Assembly (NCBI GenBank): GCA_029448655.1
Contig: JACCLO010000006.1
Location: forward strand, 2,542,001 to 2,606,000
Length of the DNA stretch: 64,000 bases
Reading direction: 5' to 3'
Source: Wolfiporia cocos
Taxonomy: Eukaryota > Basidiomycota > Agaricomycetes > Polyporales > Phaeolaceae
In this document: positions 52,438 through 60,927 of the stretch, one piece after another
How positions within the stretch are numbered: the stretch's first letter is position 1
Layout of the letters: every line of letters starts with the position of its first letter
Position numbers and translations under genes: made by a program
Notes under the pieces: generated by a model
Told to the model about the DNA's origin: nothing
Database searches by the model: none
What the model saw: the letters and a program-made list of their open reading frames with translations, nothing else

Positions 52438-53639
52438 ATGTCTGATCTCCAGAACGTCGGTACGGATCAAATATCAAAGGTACATGGGCTCCTAAGCGGT
52501 GGACATTCAGCAAATTACAGTGAGTGCGCGTTTCCGGGTGATGATCGCACTATCGGCGCGAACCCAAAGCGCCGGTATAAGTGGATGAGTAGCGTACCGC
52601 GCTGCTGTTACACTGTCCCCTGCCTGACCATGACATCCGTCGACGTTATTCGCAACGCCCTCAACTACTTCGAAGAGCCTTCTCACGGACCGCAGCCTCA
52701 AGATATCTATGAGGCACAGTACTGGGAGATGGCTGGCGCACACGCCATGCTCATGAATGGCCTATTGAACGTATATCAGGTATCATTTTGAATAAATATG
52801 TATCAAGCAAATACCGAAATGACATACCACAGCAAGCGACGGGCGTGCCCAAAAACAAAGAGAGCGACTTTGTTGGATATGCACTGCAGTGGGTCGCAGC
52901 ACTGGAGCACCATCATGAGTAAGTTGTTTACCCATATCAATGCGTTGCCGGAATGCTGACGATGAACTCAGCTGGGAAGAAAACATTTACTACCCCCTGT
53001 TTAACCCGAAGTTCAACACGTCAAGCATCGTCGCCGAGCACGCCACATTCACAGATGGGATGCACAAGTTCGAGGAGTACCTCACGTCTTGCCTCCCAGC
53101 GGGTGCCAAGTGGGGATACAGCAAAGTCGTCGGACCACACGAGCAGCAGCCGTATGACGGCGAGAAGCTCAGGTCCCTCGTCGACGCATTTGTGCATCCC
53201 CTTACGACACACGTACGTGCACGCATTTCGCCTTGCGTATGCAGCGCGGTTGTCTGACACCCAAACTTAGTTCATGCAGGAAATCACGTACCTCGAGCCG
53301 GCCAAAATCCGCGCGTCAGGACTGACGGAAGCGGAGGTGAAGCACATTGCTGCCATCTCGGACAAGCACATGATGGAGATGGTGCGTTTTCCACCACTAT
53401 CTTCAATTTAAATAGCGGTCTCATTCCCATATAGCCACCATTTACCTTCTTGATCTACACGATCCTGCACACACCGCCATCGTCCGGGTTTCCCCCAGCA
53501 CCAGGTTTCGTGAAGAACGTCCTTGCTCCATACGTGTTCTATGTTCCTAACAGACGAGTAAGTGATCACGGTCTCAGGCTTAGCTTGTTGACTCGTCTGA
53601 AACGATTTACAGTACTGGCGATTCGCGCCCAGGAAGTGA
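52438..53639 (+). CDS. Hemerythrin-like (HHE) domain protein
   Basis: Six exons on the plus strand: to 52779, 52833-52918, 52972-53212, 53271-53381, 53435-53557 and 53613-53639. All introns are GT-AG and the frame is kept. The frame opens with ATG at 52438; the ATG at 52630 (MTSVDVIRNALNYFEE) fits relatives better. Iron-ligand-type residues are visible: AGAHAML, LEHHHDWEEN, AEHATF and HFMQEI. The C-terminal block PGFVKNVLAPYVFYVPNRRYWRF is typical of a mushroom family. Hemerythrins bind oxygen or iron. Looks intact, with no sign of decay. Confidence 0.8.
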
Positions 53640-54189
53640 TGCACGCGAAGATTACATAACTATCATATTATATACCTGTGCGACCGCATGATTGTAAACC
53701 CTTTTCTCGCTCCAGTATATTCGGGACAATCCATCGGCATAACAGGTTCGATTTGGCGGTGGCGTCTGATGTTCTGCGGCAAGATCGAAATTTGACAAGG
53801 AAAGCACATTCCACGATAGCGCGTTGGGTGGAAATCACGTTGATTCCGTACCCATGTCAACATATACACAAATGTCGAATGAATCTTCTATAGAAAAGCA
53901 TCTTGATTAGGCAACTCCCTAATACGGTAGCCACTGCCCATGGAACCTGCCGACCGAAGCTTGAGGACCCCGACCCAAGCCTGGAGTTCGTCGCACCTCG
54001 GCTACGTCACGGTAACTCTACATTCCGTGCGAGAGCACGGGTTATCCAGCTAGTGTCAGACGAAGTCACGAACGTCGCCCTTAAAATTCACGTGCGTTCC
54101 GCCTCCAATCTTCAGTGATGCGCAGTAATGAGATGAACCTAAGATCAATGGTCATGGAATAGGGAGTGAAGCGAGACAAGCAACTTACA
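53640..54189. other. No gene seen
   Basis: A 71-codon plus frame (53903-54118) is the best ORF, with nothing to identify it. Confidence 0.4.
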
Positions 54190-54280
54190 GTCGATTGTTG
54201 TCACTCCTCTAATGCGACGCTCGATTTTGAGCAGTATTTGTTCTGGACAAACTTCCCACGCCTGATAGTGGAGGGACTTC
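54190..54280. repeat. Half of a 51597-type MITE, cut by gypsy element 3
   Basis: CGATTTTGAGCAGTATTTGTTC..GGACAAAC..CCCACGCC matches the reverse complement of the right arm of the 51597-51767 MITE and stops at the LTR start 54281. The other half should lie beyond the far LTR, outside the window. Confidence 0.6.
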
Positions 54281-54371
54281 TGTCACGGGCAAAAGCTTTC
54301 CCTAATGATAACGAAGCCGATCCGGTCCCCCGAGTCCCAAAGCCCAGCCAGGCCCGGATCATACCTTGGAA
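54281..54371 (+). repeat. 5' LTR of gypsy element 3, first part
   Basis: TGTCACGGGCAAAAGC.. up to the MITE at 54372. With 56983-57274 it makes a 383-bp LTR that starts TGTCACGG (as does the solo LTR at 54744) and ends TTGTCA. Confidence 0.65.
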
Positions 54372-54584
54372 GTAAGGCTCCAACCATATAATGTATATAC
54401 CATGTATACATGGTTTCATATATATACTATATACATGTATTTACACGTGGCCGAGTACATGGTATATACATGATATATTATATGGTATATGGTTGTTGTG
54501 AATGCATTCATATTAGACCCTCAAATTGTTGTTTTGAATATGTACATGAGCTAGTTATGTGTCCTACAGATTGTATGGTGCAGT

Positions 54585-55786
54585 TAGTGATGTGCCAGGC
54601 CCGGCTTTGGGCTGTGAGCCGAGCCGGGCCGGGCCCTACTTGGGCCGGGCCAAGCCGGGCTTTACACAACGGCTTGAGACGGCCCAGGGCCCGGCTTGTG
54701 TCTCAGGCCGAGCCGGGCCGAGCCGTTGAGCCCCGGCCTGGTGTGTCACGGTTTATTTCGTTATCGTTTACATCCCTCGCTACGGTACTATGAGCGCCAC
54801 TGTACGCGCGGCGCCCCTCTATTCCACAGCCACCTCCACGTCTCTTCCCAGACTCCGTCCAGATCACCTGACCCTCCGGTTAGCGCTGTAGGGTAGCGCG
54901 CGTTACCAGGTACTCACGTTATGGTCACAGTTGTTACATGGTACGTTACCTTAGCACATGACCCCTTAGATACGGCGCACAGGCCATCTCTTTAGGGCAC
55001 GCTCGGTAGTACAGCCTCCCATGTATATAATCTCCGCGGATGAGGTCTTACAACCTCATCCTTAAGATTCTCGACAATGCACTACAGTGCCTTACTCGCA
55101 TCTTGGCTGTGTGCGTCCGACTGCTAGGGACTCTCCCTCCTCGCCTTGCTCGTCTGGGTGGTACCTGCGCCTCGTCGTCTGTCACCCCTGCAAAGGATGT
55201 TAGGCCGACACTTGGCGTTAGGATGTGTGCTGACGCGCTTGCGTCTAGGGGGTTTCCCCGGCTTGTGAGCCGGTCCCACAGTCTTTGTAAGTCTGTGTCA
55301 TGGTGGCTCTAATGGATACAAGTCCAGCAATTACAATATAAGATTGTACATGATAGCAATATGCTCAACTCCAATGTAGTGCCCCTGTATTCTTTATTTC
55401 AAACCAAAGAAAAGGCCCATAAGTCAAATCCTTAACGTTGAAGCCTCCCGCGCACCGTTGGGCGCCTATACGGTACTCCATATGGCAGGTGCGCTACTGA
55501 ACGCTGTGCCAGTGGAAGGTTATTTTGACACTCAATCCTACTATAAATTGTAGGCCTCAATGTTCCTTTTCATCAAGGAACAGCTGAAAATGATGTACTT
55601 CAAACTTTTGAAGTTATAGTGATGACTATCCTAGCAGTGGTAGGCCCTGGCTCGGCCCCGGCCTAGGCCGGGCCAAGCCGTGAGCCGTCAGTGAGGGCCC
55701 GGCCTGAGGCTTTGGAAAGCCGTGGGCCGTCCAAAGCCAGGCCAAAGCCGGGGATTTTGGGCCGGGCCGGGCCCTGCACATCACTA
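54585..55786. mobile_element. hAT-type MITE, second copy, with nested solo LTR
   Basis: Same family as 37185-37823: TAGTGATGTGCCAGGCCCGG start, 8-bp duplication GGTGCAGT (54577-54584 and 55787-55794). 1202 bp long; without the nested LTR (557 bp) and its 5-bp duplication it is 640 bp, against 639 in the other copy. Confidence 0.9.
54744..55300 (+). repeat. Solo LTR (557 bp) nested in the hAT MITE
   Basis: TGTCACGG to CTGTGTCA, target duplication TGGTG (54739-54743, 55301-55305). TATATAA at 55024-55030 and hairpin GGATGAGG (55038-55045)/CCTCATCC (55054-55061), the second arm starting 30 nt after the TATA. Confidence 0.9.
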
Positions 55787-55850
55787 GGTGCAGTGGCAAT
55801 ATGAGATTTGGACAATCTGGTGGCCACTGTGCAAATGCAAAGATGTTAAG

Positions 55851-56546
55851 TGTTACGGGTCGAATACCCGTTCGTATATTCAAGTCGCAAATATAAATCG
55901 TTCTTCCGCACGTAGGCGTTCTTGCCGTGTGCGAGGCAAATACTCATTAGATGCCTTCTAGTCCTAGACGAAGTCTCTAGGAGATCGTTGGATATCCAAT
56001 ACACGTTAGAGGATATAATCTGTTCAGGAGCGAGTCTAATAGAATATAAGACTCGCCTAAGTCCGAGAAGTTATTGTACACTTCGAGGACTTAGTCGTTT
56101 GTTTGCTCGAGTGAGAAATACTGAGCGTAGTTTCCTACGTTTGAGAACGAGTATAAGACTTCTTGTTTGTACAACAAGGCCGAGCTGAGAAGCTTTGACA
56201 GTAAGTACATGGGTTTATATACTGCGTTAGGTTTTCGGGGTCAAGTCCGTCCCAGATGTCACCTATACTATCTACGCTATAGTACCAAACGTTTGATAAG
56301 TATGGAATGATATATCCGAGACGATAGATAGGAATGATGGCGGTTGGACGCCATCTATCAGTTAACGAACGATGAACATGAAACGGTGGCAGAGTTGGAT
56401 CTGCCAAAGGTGAAACGCGCCCTATCCACTAATACAACCGGGGGTACATCGAATAGCCAGGGGGTTGGTTGTTCAACAAGTCCCTGTATCGTATTGGCCC
56501 AATGGTGAGTTCTGTCAGCGTTCAAAAATTCGGAATAACCGTAACA
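55851..56546 (-). repeat. Solo LTR (696 bp) of the copy 1/2 gypsy family
   Basis: TGTTACGG to CCGTAACA, target duplication TTAAG (55846-55850, 56547-56551). More diverged than the LTRs of copies 1 and 2; its start-site hairpin has decayed (GGCCGAGCT against AGCTTTGAC). Confidence 0.95.
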
Positions 56547-56982
56547 TTAAGTCATAATTCACATACTCTGCTTACCCTCTCATTTGGCGGAAGGTAAGAT
56601 CAGATTTATGTTTATGCTATATATTATCCCACATAGTGATTGCATCATGCATTAGACTCATGTGTAAAAGTTTCCCATCATCTCACACATTTTGCACAAT
56701 TCCTAAGCCATTCCAGCTACTAGTGTGGCTGTTGAATACTGAACACCAAATCTTTCCTTGCATCAGCCAAGTACTGATACCTATGGCATGTTATTGAAGG
56801 AGGAGACAATCTCCAGAGCCATATGGGCAAGGCAATGGCTATGTCAAGATGTCTGAAAAATCTACCATCTGAAAACCATGTAAACCATGTATATACCATG
56901 TATATACCATGTATATACCATATACCATATATTTACTGATTTCCTGTACATGTATATTATATGGTTGGAGCCTTACTTGGAA

Positions 56983-57274
56983 GGAGCCGAACAACGTCTA
57001 GATAACGACACAAGGTCCGGTTCCCACACGGCCACGATGACCGCTACGTATTTGATATACTCTACGCTTCTATGTTTCAGAGTCTGGCTTAGACCCCTAC
57101 CTTAGTCTCGTACCAGACTCCCTAGTTACCATATATGGCCATTATAGTACAAACATGTACAAACAGCCTACTAGTATAATAGCAAGCCTCGTTCAGCTGG
57201 TAACCCCAGTCTGAACTTGGCGTTCATCCACTTCGCTCCCCTCAGTTTGCTCTAAGGTTTTAGTGGCCTTGTCA
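56983..57274 (+). repeat. 5' LTR of gypsy element 3, second part
   Basis: Resumes after the MITE and ends CCTTGTCA, one base before the PBS. Contains the TATA box and start-site hairpin. Confidence 0.65.
57175..57218 (+). promoter_or_regulatory. LTR core promoter, element 3
   Basis: TATAAT at 57175-57180. The 11-mer AGTCTGAACTT at 57208-57218 begins 33 nt later and is the exact complement of the PBS. Hairpin GTTCAG (57191-57196)/CTGAAC (57211-57216). Confidence 0.7.
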
Positions 57275-57275
57275 T

Positions 57276-57286
57276 AAGTTCAGACT
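57276..57286 (+). promoter_or_regulatory. Self-priming primer-binding site, element 3
   Basis: AAGTTCAGACT, one base (57275) after the LTR end, exact complement of 57208-57218; no tRNA-type TGG. Confidence 0.75.
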
Positions 57287-57473
57287 CCCCCTACTGTCGA
57301 CGATCATTCCGACAGTTTTATTATCTTTTATCAACAACCCGATGATTTGCCAAAACGACGATCATCAACCTCACCAACCCCTCCAGACCAGGGGAAGTCT
57401 ACAGATTCGACACCTTCCGAGTACCCCGGCGAGTATCCGAACCCGCTAAATACATTGATAACTGGGAAGCAGT

Positions 57474-59987
57474 ATGCAGCGCGGAACACATCGCCAAGCT
57501 ACTACGGATAACGCTCTGGCACAAAGACACGTTCCGGAGGGACGCATCAATGGTCGTAGACCACACGGGAGCCTTGAGGTTGAACAAACGACTCGACAGG
57601 CGACGGAGGAGACAAGTCAACAAAGAGCGAGACGCCTTAAGGCAGAGGTGACTCAACATGGGCGGGAGAGGTATGTAGGTGGCATCCTCGACGTCCCATC
57701 ACAATACGCCCTCCGCGTCGCCGACGAGATGCGTGAGGAGAGAGACACAGCCGATCACAAGGAGTACGAGAGGCTGAAGAAGAAATTCGAAGGTACGCCC
57801 TCACAAGCGTACATTGAAGAGGAGGACAAAGACGACCGTGGATACACCACTGCGGGCGAAATAGAGATGGACTGGCCGTTGCGAAGAAAACCCTTCGCAG
57901 GGGCTGGGGAGGATGAGTTACCTCCAATCTTTAATCTAGAAATCAACGACAACACCGAGGGGATGAACACTCAACAACCCCCCGTACACGCACACGTCCT
58001 CACACCACCACCAATCGTTCCAGCCCTGGAACGAGCCCAGGAGAGAGTCCGAGAAAAATGGGACGATGATGAGTATCCATCGCGTCCCGGTTCCCCTAAC
58101 TTCCCCACCAGAGTCGGCTACTATGTCGAAGCAATGCAGAGACTACACTACTGGGGCGAAGAAAAATCCGCCGACTACGTACACGGCGCCGTCGGACTCC
58201 AACACCTAGAGCGAGAAAAGAAGAAGCTTGCGGAAAGGCTCGAGCAGCTGGTAGACGACTCGGACACCCCATCCCCCAGTAAACGCATGCCGCCAACGCT
58301 GCCAGAACATGCGCCCGCTCCTAGCCCCCGCACACGCTCAGGATACCACGCATTAGACGTGGTACCCGCGTACCAAGGAGAGTTCGATCTCCTTCGCATA
58401 CGAGAAGAGCGAAACGTACCGCCTAAATGGCAAATTCCACAGGTTAGCGAGCGACGCCGCGAAACCTTCACACCCATTCCCGCGTCCCGAAATCCGCCCA
58501 CGTATACCCAGTCCCGACGACGAACGGTAAAAGAACCACCAATCTTTGACGACGACAAAGTAAAATTCCGTGACTGGTGGATGCGGATGATACAATACCT
58601 GGCCTCACAACGCCAGTACATGGAAACGTCGCACGACAAAATCGAGTGCGCAATGTCGTACATCCACGGCGACAAGGTAGACCAATGGTTCGCCAACATG
58701 TTCGCTACCTACTTCAATGAGGAGACGGGGTGGTGGGAGATCCACTTCGATTTTTTCAAACAGGAACTCTTCACTAGGTTCGAGGACCCTGATCGGGAAA
58801 AACGAGCGCGACGACAACTCACCGCCCTCAAAATGGTCTTCGGTAAGTCAAACGAATACTTCACCGAGATCGAAACGCTGTGCCGCGAGGCAGGAGTAGA
58901 CATGGACAACGAGTTCGTGTTACAAGCAGTCGAGAAGAACGTACCGTCCTCGGTGTACGAGCTGGTATACGCATCCTTCTCCACCCAGCGCAACTTCCAC
59001 CACAGGAAGGTCCCGGTATCTAAAAAGTACCAACCTTGGAAGGAAGCCATCATGGACTTCGACCAAGCCCTGTGGAGACGAGCGCAGGATAGGGCAGAAC
59101 AGAAAGGCGAGGAGGCGAAGACCAAGGGTAAGGAGAAAAAGAAAGACTCTAACACTCCCAAGAAGGTCTACGACTCCCCCGCCGCCGACCGCTCCTGCAA
59201 GTTCTGCGGGAAGAAGATGGGCGAACACCCCACCTCCGCATGTACCTCGCCAACCTGGCATATTCCCATGCGCGACGCCGGATATAAGTATACGCCGGGC
59301 AAGACCTACGCGGCCGCTACAAGCGGCACCACTCAACCTCGGCCATCTGGCTCGAAGCCTGCTAAGCAGCAGCTTCGAGAGCTAACCGATGAAGAGTGGC
59401 AGCGTATGGCTGCCAAATACGAAGTGGAGTCGAAAGACTCCAAGAAGACAGAGGTAAGCAAAATCGCCTCGAATCGATTTCATCTTCTCAACACCAAAGA
59501 AGTAAGCGACGATGACCAAGAAGTGTACGGCTCCGCGATGGACATTATGAGTCAAGCGGGGGGCTCAAATTATTCAGACGACGATGCGAGTTCTGTATGT
59601 AGCGAAGATTCCTTTTGTACAGCCCAAGAGGAGCTCCGTGAATCCACGGCTCGCCCGGGGGTTAAACCGGGGCTTAATTCCTCTTTAGACGAAAAAATGA
59701 ATGTGGATACAGAACCCATCGTCGCCTCAGAGGATATTGACATGAAAGACGCTAACGATCAACCTAAGAAAAGGAAGATCAGGCGCGTCAAGAAAAAAAC
59801 AGAGACTCTGGACATCTACTTAGATGATCCGCGAGCCACAGTTTCAGAGCAAAAAAGCGACGAAGCAGCCGGATACGACTTGTATTCGGCTGAAGAGACC
59901 ATCGTTCCCGCTCATGTAAAAAGAGAACATCGATACTGGCATAAAAATAAGGATGCCCGATGGAGTTTACGGTCGCATCGCCCCTAG
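57474..59987 (+). CDS. gag: Gag fused to the start of a dUTPase (element 3)
   Basis: 837-codon frame. Charged N-terminal half, capsid-type region (VKFRDWWMRMIQYLASQRQY to LFTRFEDPDREKRARRQLTALK), then a non-standard zinc knuckle CKFCGKKMGEHPTSAC (about 575-590, CX2CX6HX4C), an acidic linker and dUTPase motif 1 AAGYDLYSAEE (about 798-808). After VPAHVKRE the correct reading moves to the +1 frame, so the last about 20 residues are off-frame. No stop separates gag from the enzyme domains, unlike copies 1 and 2. The 5' end is uncertain: a different frame ending at 57651 also reads like protein, so gag may carry an earlier frameshift. Confidence 0.75.
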   Translation: MQRGTHRQATTDNALAQRHVPEGRINGRRPHGSLEVEQTTRQATEETSQQRARRLKAEVTQHGRERYVGGILDVPSQYALRVADEMREERDTADHKEYERLKKKFEGTPSQAYIEEEDKDDRGYTTAGEIEMDWPLRRKPFAGAGEDELPPIFNLEINDNTEGMNTQQPPVHAHVLTPPPIVPALERAQERVREKWDDDEYPSRPGSPNFPTRVGYYVEAMQRLHYWGEEKSADYVHGAVGLQHLEREKKKLAERLEQLVDDSDTPSPSKRMPPTLPEHAPAPSPRTRSGYHALDVVPAYQGEFDLLRIREERNVPPKWQIPQVSERRRETFTPIPASRNPPTYTQSRRRTVKEPPIFDDDKVKFRDWWMRMIQYLASQRQYMETSHDKIECAMSYIHGDKVDQWFANMFATYFNEETGWWEIHFDFFKQELFTRFEDPDREKRARRQLTALKMVFGKSNEYFTEIETLCREAGVDMDNEFVLQAVEKNVPSSVYELVYASFSTQRNFHHRKVPVSKKYQPWKEAIMDFDQALWRRAQDRAEQKGEEAKTKGKEKKKDSNTPKKVYDSPAADRSCKFCGKKMGEHPTSACTSPTWHIPMRDAGYKYTPGKTYAAATSGTTQPRPSGSKPAKQQLRELTDEEWQRMAAKYEVESKDSKKTEVSKIASNRFHLLNTKEVSDDDQEVYGSAMDIMSQAGGSNYSDDDASSVCSEDSFCTAQEELRESTARPGVKPGLNSSLDEKMNVDTEPIVASEDIDMKDANDQPKKRKIRRVKKKTETLDIYLDDPRATVSEQKSDEAAGYDLYSAEETIVPAHVKREHRYWHKNKDARWSLRSHRP

Positions 59988-60927
59988 ATCAGGGCTTGCG
60001 AACAAAGGAATTGACGTCTTGGCCGGTGTAATCGATCAAGATTACACTGGCCGACTTGTCGTTATGCTAATAAATCATTCCGACACAGACCTAGTCATCA
60101 ATTACAAGGACAGAATCGCACAGTTGATCCTAGAACAAAACAAGAACCCGCGTGTCAAAATCGTCGAGCGTATCCGCGAGACAACGCGTGGTACGGCAGG
60201 ATTCGGATCAACAGACAAAATCCGAGGAAGCCACGTAGTGTTCGGGCAAGGGAGACGCAGACGACAGATAGCAGTCCCTATCATGATACACAGCCCGCAC
60301 GAACGCACCATCACCACCACTGCGCTAATCGACTCAGGATCGACAGGGTCGGTGATAGACTACGAGTTCGCCCAGAAACACGAACTCAACATCCAACCGT
60401 TGGAACGACCAGTACGCGTACAGAACGCCGACAGAAGTCCCAATGGGGGAGGAACCATGACGCATTTCGTCGAGATGCAAATCCAGATTGGTACGCACCT
60501 CGAAAATCGAAAGTTCAATGTGAGCAAGCTAGGCTCGCACGACATCTTCTTAGGTTTCGACTGGTTGGAACAACACAACCCCACCGTCGATTGGAGGAAA
60601 AAGGTGATCGATTTCGACAAATGCGATTGCGAACACGAACACCTCAAAGAAGGAGACCAAGTGTTCATGATTGACACGACGGTATGGCTTAGGTATGCCA
60701 GCGAGTGCAAGGAACACATTCGCAACCGACTCGAAGTATGGGAAGCAGGGGAGACGGCATTACGAGGTGACGTCTATCCCGTTACTTCCGAACAAATGGC
60801 TGCTGTAAAAGCCACAGAGATGGATATCACAGCAAAGAAAACCACGGAGGCAAAGACATTCGAAGAAGTCGTACCGGAACACTTACACGACTTCAAGGAT
60901 GTCTTCGAAGAAGGCGAGTTCGATTAA
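59953..60927 (+). CDS. dUTPase (motifs 2-5) and aspartic protease, element 3
   Basis: 324-residue frame continuing the dUTPase after a +1 shift near 59930. YGRIAPRSGLA (motif 2), GVIDQDYTG (motif 3), RIAQLILE (motif 4), RGTAGFGSTD (motif 5). The protease follows: TALIDSGSTGSVID and DIFLGFDWLEQHNPTVDW. Then a linker ending VFEEGEFD and TAA at 60925-60927, with the RT region starting in the same frame at the next codon. The order dUTPase-protease is the reverse of copies 1 and 2. The shift lies inside a conserved domain, so mutation is more likely than programmed frameshifting. Confidence 0.8.
   Translation: MPDGVYGRIAPRSGLANKGIDVLAGVIDQDYTGRLVVMLINHSDTDLVINYKDRIAQLILEQNKNPRVKIVERIRETTRGTAGFGSTDKIRGSHVVFGQGRRRRQIAVPIMIHSPHERTITTTALIDSGSTGSVIDYEFAQKHELNIQPLERPVRVQNADRSPNGGGTMTHFVEMQIQIGTHLENRKFNVSKLGSHDIFLGFDWLEQHNPTVDWRKKVIDFDKCDCEHEHLKEGDQVFMIDTTVWLRYASECKEHIRNRLEVWEAGETALRGDVYPVTSEQMAAVKATEMDITAKKTTEAKTFEEVVPEHLHDFKDVFEEGEFD

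Larger units (their letters stand above)
54372..56976. mobile_element. TIR MITE (about 694 bp net) inside the LTR of element 3, carrying two insertions
   Basis: Perfect inverted ends: GTAAGGCTCCAACCATATAA at 54372 and its reverse complement ending at 56976. 6-bp target duplication TTGGAA (54366-54371 and 56977-56982). AT-rich palindromic subterminal blocks at 54381-54497 and 56880-56960, with ACCATGTATAT repeated. It contains the hAT MITE 54585-55786 and the solo LTR 55851-56546; subtracting both and their duplications leaves about 694 bp. Confidence 0.75.

Noticed and set aside
60925..60927. Programmed stop-codon readthrough between protease and RT
   Set aside because: Gypsy elements do not place a readthrough stop here and the element has other inactivating changes; a simple nonsense mutation fits better.
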